A stretch of DNA of 64,000 bases from Flabesymbios commensalis (Eukaryota > Annelida > Polychaeta > Terebellida > Flabelligeridae): positions 60,767,521 through 60,831,520 of the forward strand of contig OZ024908.1 of assembly GCA_964017125.1 (NCBI GenBank), in the 5' to 3' direction. Positions 55,956 to 64,000 of this stretch are shown piece by piece; the first letter of the stretch is position 1; every line of letters begins with the position of its first letter. Position numbers and translations under genes: made by a program. Below the pieces are notes generated by a model. The model was not told where the DNA came from. It worked only from the letters and a program-made list of their open reading frames with translations, and searched no databases.

Positions 55956-56779
55956 CATGTGCAGTGAGACCTCGTGGGCAGGTTTGCCAAAAAATTAAGT
56001 AGACAAAAATTGTGTCTATTGCAGTTTTTCGGTCATTTTTATTTCTAATTTTCCATTTGATTGCATAGTATATGTAATGGAATAATTAAATATAGTAAAT
56101 TTTGTGATTTTAAACGTGTCCTGTATTAAGACTAAACCGGTTTTATTGTCTGATCAGGTATTATCGCTCATTCAGTGATGATTCACACCGTCACCTACGA
56201 CACTGTCATGACTGTCAGTGTCACTGCTTGTTGTCGGCGTTAGTGTGACTGTCACTGATCTATGCTGTAGGTTTAGCAACAATTGTTGAATTTTTAGCGG
56301 CATTATTAACTACACCCATTGTTCACCATCTATGTTCAACATCTTTTAATAACAGGCCAGGCTGGACCTTTTCTGTGATGTTTTACCCGTCTCGGAGCAG
56401 GCCCCGAGAAGAAGTTTTAACAAAATCTACGTTTTGATATTAACAAATTCCTTGTCATCCTATTGTTTATGCATGCACTTCCACCCTGTCTCATTGCACC
56501 ATTTAAATGCTGCTAAACCATCTGTAGGCATTGGTTGTTAAATCTCCATTGAGGAAAACCTTTTTATCCATCAATTTTAATCCAGCATGGATCTACCTTT
56601 CTTGATCACCCTGTTCTTCCTTGGCATCTCGATTGTTGAGAGAGAAGATGATTTTAGGCTTTGTGACTCATTAATGAAGTCTGATCCGCCACTTAGCCCA
56701 CTTTTTCAATATCTGACATAATTTTCTCTAAACTCTAAATATTTGTTACAATAGAAAATTACTTCCCATCACAAAATCT

Positions 56780-57956
56780 CAACCATCTTTGAAGCTAGCC
56801 ATCCTGTTGCTGCTTGCTGGTGATGTAAGCCTAAACCCTGGGCCTAGCAATGAAAAATAAAGCAACCTCATTAGCAGATATGGTAAGCAGTAAAAAAAAT
56901 TGACATTCTCGCTATCACAGAGACATGGTTAAAACCGTCTGACACTCTTTCATGCCTATCTGACCTTACTCCCCCAGAATTTTCTCTTTTACATAAACCT
57001 AGAACTCATGGAAGAGGGGGTGGGGTAGGTTTTCTTATCTCAAATGAATTTAAGGTAACAGACTACACCATTCCATCTTTTTCAACATTTGAATGCATAT
57101 GTTTGAAAGTTTCTGGCAGCTTATTTAAAAGGTTTAGTACTTTGTATGTACCATCCTGAACCTTCGCATTCTGATCCTTTTTACCAGGAATTCCAGGAAT
57201 TGTTGGACTTACTCATACCTCTAGCAACTGAGTTTTATATACTCGTGATTTCAATCTTGACAAAAAACAAAGTCCCACTACTATTAAATTTTGCGATATT
57301 CTTGAATCTTCTGATCTCGAGCAACATGTAAATTTTCCGACACACATACATGGACACTGGCTTGACTTACTTATCACTAGGACGACCTGCCCAGCAGTTA
57401 GATCCGTCTTAGCCTGTGATGGGCTTCCCGATCATTTTTTAGTTCTTTCGGAACTAGAATTTCCTAGACCAAAGTGTGTTAACTCTTTCAGTACTGGCAG
57501 TAATGACCCCCAGAGTACTGGACCCTAATGTATGACGTCATATAATTGATCTTGATAATCTAAAAAATGACATTTTAAACTGAGATTTAAAAACTAAACC
57601 TGAGAAAGAACTTCCAAAACTATGTAAACAATATGATACCATTCTGCAAACTATTTTAAACAAACATGCTCCACTACTCACTAAAACAGTTTCGGAAAGA
57701 CCCCCTACCCCTTGGATGACACAAGAAATATTAAAAGCAAAAGTTTGACGACGTAGCTTGGAAAGAGTTTGGCGCAGAACCCGTTACAGACACGATAGAT
57801 CACGTTACAGAGTTCAGTGCAATCTGTGCAATGGAATTATGGAGAAAGCAAAAGCAAATTTTTATGCTAACATCATATTAGAAAATTCTGAAGATCCAAA
57901 GAAGCTCTGGAAATCTATAAACAACATCTTTCATAGATTTCCTGCTCCCTCTTTGC
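56780..57956 (+). mobile_element. decayed CR1/L2-like LINE, endonuclease part
   Basis: Read in several frames it encodes LLLLAGDVSLNPGPSN, DILAITETWLKPSDTL, HKPRTHGRGGGVGFLIS, THIHGHWLDLLIT and DGLPDHFLV, the order of an APE-type LINE endonuclease. It then reaches the linker before the reverse transcriptase (PPTPWMTQEILKAK, NPxLWKSINNIFHR-like). Frame changes and stops show decay. It ends abruptly at about 57956, where a foldback begins; no reverse transcriptase is seen. The 5' limit is unknown and may reach 56130. Confidence 0.8.
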
Positions 57957-58215
57957 CAAAATTTTTCTCGATTATTTTTTCATGTTCCCCCAAAATCCTT
58001 GAAAATTTGGTGCAATTTTGTTGTCTATTAGCGAAGCTAGACCATTTGGCATGTAATAAATTTTCAAAATTACAGCTCTCTTCAACACTATTGCCGTGAA
58101 ACAAGAATCCTATTAATGCCAAATGGTCTAACTTCCAAAATACACAACAAAATTGCACCAAATTTTCAGGGATGTTAGGGGAATATGAAAAAATTATCCG
58201 AGAAAAACGTTGTTA
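57957..58215. repeat. ~260-bp foldback joined to the LINE
   Basis: Arms TTGAAAATTTGGTGCAATTT with GACCATTTGGCAT and complement around TCTTCAACACTATTGCC. The LINE does not resume on the far side. Confidence 0.85.
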
Positions 58216-58295
58216 AAAAATTTTAAAGAGCGACCGAGCAAATTAGAAAAAGGTTACTCCCAGGTTCTGGTGAAACAGACTGTAGACACAGAGAG

Positions 58296-59130
58296 CAAAG
58301 TGCCCTAAGTTCGACCATGCCCAAAGTTCAACCAACTTTTATTTAATGAAAAACCAGGAGGTCCCTTTGTCTCTCAGGGTCATTATATATGTGCTGCCCT
58401 CTTTGTTTTTCGAGACCAATATTAAAGTATATTCCAAATAAAAAGAATTATAAAAAGGTTTAGAATTGTATATCTTGGTAATGTGAAGTTACTACCCATG
58501 TTACCCGCTGCACTTATTTGAATATTGAATTAAACCTGAAAATTCGTGAAATAGTAACTTTAGATAAAAGATCTAGGCAAGAACACACATTCTTTGAAAT
58601 TTCACATAGGAACAGCTATGGCCTCCAACCCAGCACCTCCTTCAGGATGGTCGAACTTAAGGCTTTCAAAGTTATATATGGTGCCTAAGTTCAACTAAAA
58701 TTGAAAAAATATATATTTAACTGTTAATAAAACCTCCATACTCATCCAAATGTGTTTATTCCAGAGTAATTTAAAAAAAACAAATTAAGGATAGACTATC
58801 TAGAGTATCATCAAACAAAAAGATGAGTTTATGATAATTATACACCAAATTAAAATTATATTCAAATCAAAATTGCAATTGCAACTGCAGTGCGTCCCAG
58901 CTGACACTAATAGTATTTGGGAATGCTACCCCTCCCCCTTGAAACGGCCCTGCAAAACCCTGCAAATTAAAATTCATCACAATATATACTCTTTTTTAAA
59001 TTTATAGATCTCATTTTTTTAACTTATTAAACAATTGAAGCGAGTCATTATACAGAGTAAGTGCTTTAATATTGAAAAGAAACCAAAGTGGTCGAACTTA
59101 GGGAGGGGTTGGTTGAACTTGGGCAAAGTA
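58296..59130. mobile_element. ORF-less element with CCTAAGTTCGACCA array
   Basis: CCCTAAGTTCGACCA (58303) and CCAAAGTTCAACCAAC (58321) at the left; TGGTCGAACTTAGGG (59089) and GGTTGGTTGAACTTGGGC (59108) at the right. Two internal copies, one per orientation, lie at 58648 and 58681. No ORF. Confidence 0.65.
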
Positions 59131-60650
59131 ATACTACTGCTCATATCAGCCACAGCAGTTGATGCTGTAATAAGCTCCTATTAATAATAAACAGTGTATG
59201 GTTGCCATGGGAAGCATCCAAAGGGCAAAAAGACTATTATTAGCTTGATAAGTTGAAGTAATATCATCAACTGATGTAATGTAACATATTAATATTATTA
59301 ATAAGTTCAATTGGATAATTTAGTATAACCTGATAACTACAGACAGTTGATTCTCTTATGAAGTTATCTTTCTATATGCCGTTTCCATAGCAACCAGATA
59401 TCAGATTCATATCGGAATGCAATGTTCAACTGTGATATTAACAAGAATATAAACGACACAAAACAAAAAAACAGTTAATCTATTATTTTCTGTCAATTTA
59501 TAAATAAATCCTAATCTACAAACTGAATAAAAAGTAATTATCAGCTAATTAAATGGCTACCATGGCAACGCCTGAATAGCACACACCTTACCATGATGCA
59601 TACATTTTATTTTCATAAAATTATGTAGACTAGTGGGACAATTTGAATGATTTGATCCAATTTTCCATCATAGATATATTAGCCTACATTATACAATTAT
59701 TTGAAATCAGCACGTACATGACCTTGACATGTACCCAAGGTCAAGGTCATTATTAAGAAAGCACAGAAAAATTAATTGCTCGGGACTTCATAAAGTTCTA
59801 CATCATACTACCAAATTTGAGAATGATATCTTCAAAACTCTCATAATTACAAGCATTTTGAAATATGTCATTCACTAAAATTATCCATATTTTCACGTAA
59901 ATCACTACATGTGTAATACATGTGAAAATCACAAAAATGGCTAATGGGGAATAGAGGGTTAATTGACAGAACAAAAAGAGGACAGTTTTGGTCATAACTT
60001 CCTCAATAATAAATAATAATGATGAATCATGCACAAATGATACATCATTTTCTTTGTCTTGATCAGCTCTATCAGATAGAATACCAAAAAATAGATAATT
60101 AACAATTTAATTTTTTTATGCACATCCCTAACATAGTCACATAGTCATAGTCTAGTGGCTAACACTAACAGTAACAGTAAGTTAAAAAAATCACGAAATT
60201 ATCTCCATGACCATGGCCCTGCTGAATTTCAAGGGAATCGGGTCATAATGGGCATATGACATAGTCATAGATCTAATTGACGGAGAAATCTACGAAAAGC
60301 ATGCACTACGGAATTACCAAAATAATTGTGGCTCAGGATATAGCCTACTCTGGGCGCACCCCTAGAATAGAATAGAATCTTATCGACCCGCTGCGAGCTA
60401 GGTCTAATTCCGCAGCTGTTTGTGGTGACCTGCTCCGCAGGGCTACTAACGTTACTCTGTTTATCGATACCCGATTATCGCCCTTACTCAGTTACTGAAT
60501 CCCAAACACTTCCATTATCGCTCAACTCGAGTCTGCCGTCATTCTTTCTCACTCAACTGCCTGTCAAATTTTAAAAGTGAAATATAAAGTAGTCTACATG
60601 ATGAACAGATAAATATCAGATTTAAAAAAATTAAAATAATGCGACAGTGG
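59131..60650. other. unassigned stretch
   Basis: AT-rich to 60350, then moderate GC. No gene or known element recognised. Confidence 0.4.
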
Positions 60651-60656
60651 TCATGA

Positions 60657-60900
60657 ATACCGGTGATCTCGGCCTTCGACGATCTCGGCCCGGGTGATCT
60701 CGGACGGCGGTTGGTTATCTCGCCCGGTGATCTCGCCCGGTGCGCGGGGATCTCGTACGGTGACCTCGCCCGGTGATCTCGCCCGGTCGGCCCCCGACTG
60801 CATGGACTGGCCTGACCACCTTACCCCTCTATCAGAACACATTGACGGCAGGCTGCCGGGAGATCTCGCCCGGTGATCTCGCGGCCGGTTATCTCGGACG
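60657..60900 (+). repeat. GC-rich 13-bp minisatellite
   Basis: Irregular units of GATCTCGCCCGGT, about a dozen with spacers; also open on both strands by composition. Confidence 0.85.
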
Positions 60901-61640
60901 CCTAAAGACGTTATTACCGCGGTGATATTAGCCTATGTAGGGCCTAGACCCTAGGCCTATTTAAAAATACTTAGATGCTCAGACATAGTTCAACATAATA
61001 TAATAGAAATATGTAGGCCTACGTTTTCAATGACATTGCTCCAATCTGTTCCCCATATCTGCGAACCGTACAGTAATAATAGGCAGTACAATTTTATCGA
61101 AGACAGGCCTATGTAGATCTATAATTATTAAGCCTATAAAAGTAATTATTTAAATGGAAAATTTAATAGCACGACACGGCTGATTTATATACGCTAGTCT
61201 ACAACCCCAAATGTAGGTATATCTCACAGTTGTTTTATCTATGATATAAAGAAGCAAATTCAATAGTCGATTGATCGTGAAATTGTACACTATTTTTACA
61301 CGATTTGTATAATACATCGTGTTATAAAGAAGCAAATTCACCAGTTCATGGAATATTTATTCTTGTATATTTAGCGCAAAATAGGCCTACGCTGAACATT
61401 TTTTCCAGAAAATAAATTATTTATATGTAGGCCTATTGTTATTGTAGGCCCTATTACCTGTTTTACGATGAATTGGCTACTTTTTGGTTACGAGACGGCT
61501 TGGTGAGAGGGCATATATATAGGCCCTACCTAATTTGCATGCATGTTTAATATTTCATTATGAATAAACACATATTAACCCTCGCTCTGGTATGAGATAT
61601 TCCAATATACATTGTGTCACTGGCAAGGGATTTTGTTTGA
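60901..61640. other. unassigned AT-rich stretch
   Basis: A short repeat TATAAAGAAGCAAATTCA occurs at about 61245 and 61323. Otherwise nothing recognised. Confidence 0.4.
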
Positions 61641-63450
61641 AAAATAGAAAAAAAACATATTTGGAACAATGGCCAGCACTTCTATTACACCTGATGAAGC
61701 CTAACCCCAGTACACATAGTGACATGTTCTGGTGTCGGGCTTCACATGAGTGCTACCCAAAGGTCATGGCAAGGTCATCTCAAGGTCACAGCAAGGTCAA
61801 ATCAGCTGAAAATGGATGAAAATAACTTATTTTTGTTGTTTTTCTTTTAATTGTGTCCACTTAAGATGTCTATGATGGTACAAGCCCACCTAGAACCCAA
61901 CACAGAGTTACGCCAAACACATTTCAAGACATTACAGGGGTTTTATAGGGGTTGGAAGGGTATTAACCCCATCAAATCACCCTTATGTCAGCCCTGTCTG
62001 ATGTGATAGAAATTGACAAAAAAACAGGCAGATTGTTCTTTTTCAACCAATCGTCAAATATGTGCCTACCATTAGAGTAGATGGAGCCCAACCCAAGCAA
62101 ATCTACACGTGACAACATGCTTTGGAATTGGGTGTCATAGGGGTGTTTGTAAGGTCATGACAAGGTCATGTAGAGGTCAAAGCAAGGTCAAAGCAGCTCA
62201 AAGTCGTTGAAAAATAGCTGTTTTTTTGTTTTTCTCCCAGTTATATTCACTTGGGATGTCTAAGATGGTTGAAAACCACCTATAGACACCAACAAAGAGG
62301 TACATCAAACACATCCCACAATACTACATGGGTTGAAGGGGTAATACCCCACCCCATCAGATAACCCATATGGTACCCTGTCCACCCATAGCGAAAATAA
62401 AACAAATAAGGCAGATTATCAAATTTTGACCAATCGTCAGCCCTTCCAGTAGGCCTACCCCTATTGAATCCCAACACAAGTCCACAAAGTCATTGTTATA
62501 TGATAGGCTTTCAGAGCGATTAGGCCCAACCCAAGTACACATGGTGAAATGATTTGGGGGTCAGGCTTTAGAGAGGTGCCACCCAAGGTCATGAAAAGGC
62601 CATCTCAAGGTCACAGCAAGGTCAAATTAGATCATTTTCGGTGAAATAGCTTTTTTTGTTGTTTCTCCTCCAATTCTATTTATTTCAGATGTCTATGGTG
62701 GTTAAACCCACTTAGAGCCCAACATTGAACTACTCAACACAGATTACAGGGGTTGTTTTATAGGGGCTGGAGGGGTATTACCCCTATCAAATCACCCTTA
62801 CGTCAGCTCTGTCTGGTAGCGTACAAATCTACAAAATAACAGGCAGGATGTCGTGCTGCGACTTTTCGCCAGATATTCCATGGAGATTCTGAAGCACAAC
62901 CCAAGCAGGGCTACATATGGCGACATGCTTTGGGGTTGGGCTTCATATGGGTGTTATTCTGAGGTCATGACAAGGTCGTCTGAAAGTCACATCAAGGTCA
63001 AAACAGCTCAAAATGGTTAAAAATAACTTTCTTCTCTCAATTACATTCACTTGGCATGTGTAAGATGGTTGAAAACCTCATAAATCTCAACACAGCTACA
63101 CAACACAGGTAGGCCTACACACACAAATACACAACACATGTACAGTTCAGATATACATCAAACACATCACAGAAAATTACGGGGGTGGAAGGGATAATAC
63201 CCCATCAAATCACCCTTATCATGCTTATGGTACCCCTGTCTGACGAAATGAAACAAACAGGCAGATAATCAGTTTTTGACCAATCGTCAGCACTTTCATT
63301 TCACCTAATAATTGATGCCCAACCCAAGAACACAAAGTCATTGTTATATGATTCTGGGTTGGGCTTCCTATGGGTGTTATCCAAAGCATAGATATTCTCT
63401 ATATCTCTGATCCCAAGGTCACGGCAAGGTTATATCAAGGTCACAAAAAT
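61640..63450 (+). repeat. diverged ~400-bp tandem repeat carrying AGGTCA clusters
   Basis: About five units, with landmarks CAACCCAAGTACACA, GGGTTGGGCTTCATATGGGT, TTCACTTGGGATGTCTAAGA, TATTACCCCATCAAATCACC and GACCAATCGTCAG recurring every 385-430 bp. Each has AGGTCA half-sites at exact 11-bp spacing: 61761/72/83/94, 62152/63/74/85, 62586/97/608/19, 62962/73/84/95, 63416/27/38 (some mutated). Confidence 0.88.
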
Positions 63451-64000
63451 TAAGATGGTCGTCCAAAAATGCGAAATGGCCAGCAGACAACAGAGACGGC
63501 CATAATTTTGGAATATTTTGCTTCCCAAAGCTACCTAATATCTGCTTTTCTGCATATATTTTACAGGTTTATATGAAACCAGACAATATAAATTGTTCTT
63601 TGGTGAATTATTTTACAGTACGTTATATCTCAAGTAAATATAAAAAAGTATCTTAAGTTATTGAAAAATTAGAAGTTGAAATGGCTGCTGGTGCCAAATA
63701 ATCCAATTTCCTGGAACATCTTATACAAGATTACCAATTGATGTGAACATTCACACAAAATATAAACATAAATATATAGCCTATGCCATAAATCTATGCC
63801 AAAACTAATAAATTATGTCCCACAAATGTTAATTATTAGTAGTATTGCTTTCAAGAAACCAATGTTCAAGATGTTCACTCAAAAATGCAAAGTGACCGCC
63901 ACACAACAAAAATGGCCACCACAAGTATGAATTCACAATGAGGGCAATATCCAGGCCAACATAGGCCTATACCAAAAACAAAACAACAGTATGTAAATAA
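63450..64000. other. unassigned stretch at the window end
   Basis: AT-rich. AAAATGCGAAATGGCC near 63466 and AAAATGCAAAGTGACC near 63881 hint at another diverged repeat. No gene seen. Confidence 0.4.

Noticed and set aside
60651-60876. Overlapping open frames rich in Arg, Gly, Asp and Pro on both strands
   Set aside because: They come from the GC-rich 13-bp minisatellite.

Overview
This is eukaryotic, animal DNA: AT-rich, gene-poor, with spliced genes and a very dense load of short palindromic transposon relics. One gene is recognised firmly: a nine-exon Integrator subunit INTS14 on the minus strand (42172-52759). Its divergence from the human protein, the SINE style and the many marine-type palindromic repeats suggest a marine invertebrate, perhaps an echinoderm or hemichordate. 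The phylum is a guess; a lophotrochozoan is not excluded.

Layout. 1-35000 has no gene I can support. It holds TTAA-flanked hairpin MITEs, several families of near-perfect palindromes, a 3-kb ORF-less inverted-repeat element (2946-6002), a minisatellite joined to a CTG repeat (1441-1991), a long (GTGA)n array (18548-19073), a SINE with two tRNA-like parts, and other fragments. 35325-36759 holds a predicted two-exon plus-strand gene for a 199-residue protein with two cysteine clusters and a C-terminal motif resembling a BH3 death domain. 36951-37880 is a tandem duplication in which only one copy carries a MITE. 42172-52759 is INTS14, its introns full of the same MITEs. 53080-64000 holds a decayed LINE (56780-57956), further inverted-repeat elements, a GC-rich minisatellite (60657-60900) and a diverged ~400-bp tandem repeat whose units each carry a run of AGGTCA half-sites spaced as DR5 elements.

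Main themes. (1) At least six related MITE types have TTAA at both ends, CCCTT-like termini and one long hairpin always near one end. Nested copies and an empty paralogous site support TTAA targeting, as in the piggyBac superfamily, and the two hairpin arms change together between copies. (2) Several larger ORF-less elements contain one private 13-20 bp motif repeated in both orientations through the element, possibly transposase binding sites. (3) The BH3-like gene is the best candidate for an undescribed host gene.

All calls come from reading the sequence by eye; no search or alignment program was run. Element ends are approximate unless a TTAA or a clear inverted repeat fixes them. Letters such as TTAA-A or Pal-H are local labels used only here.
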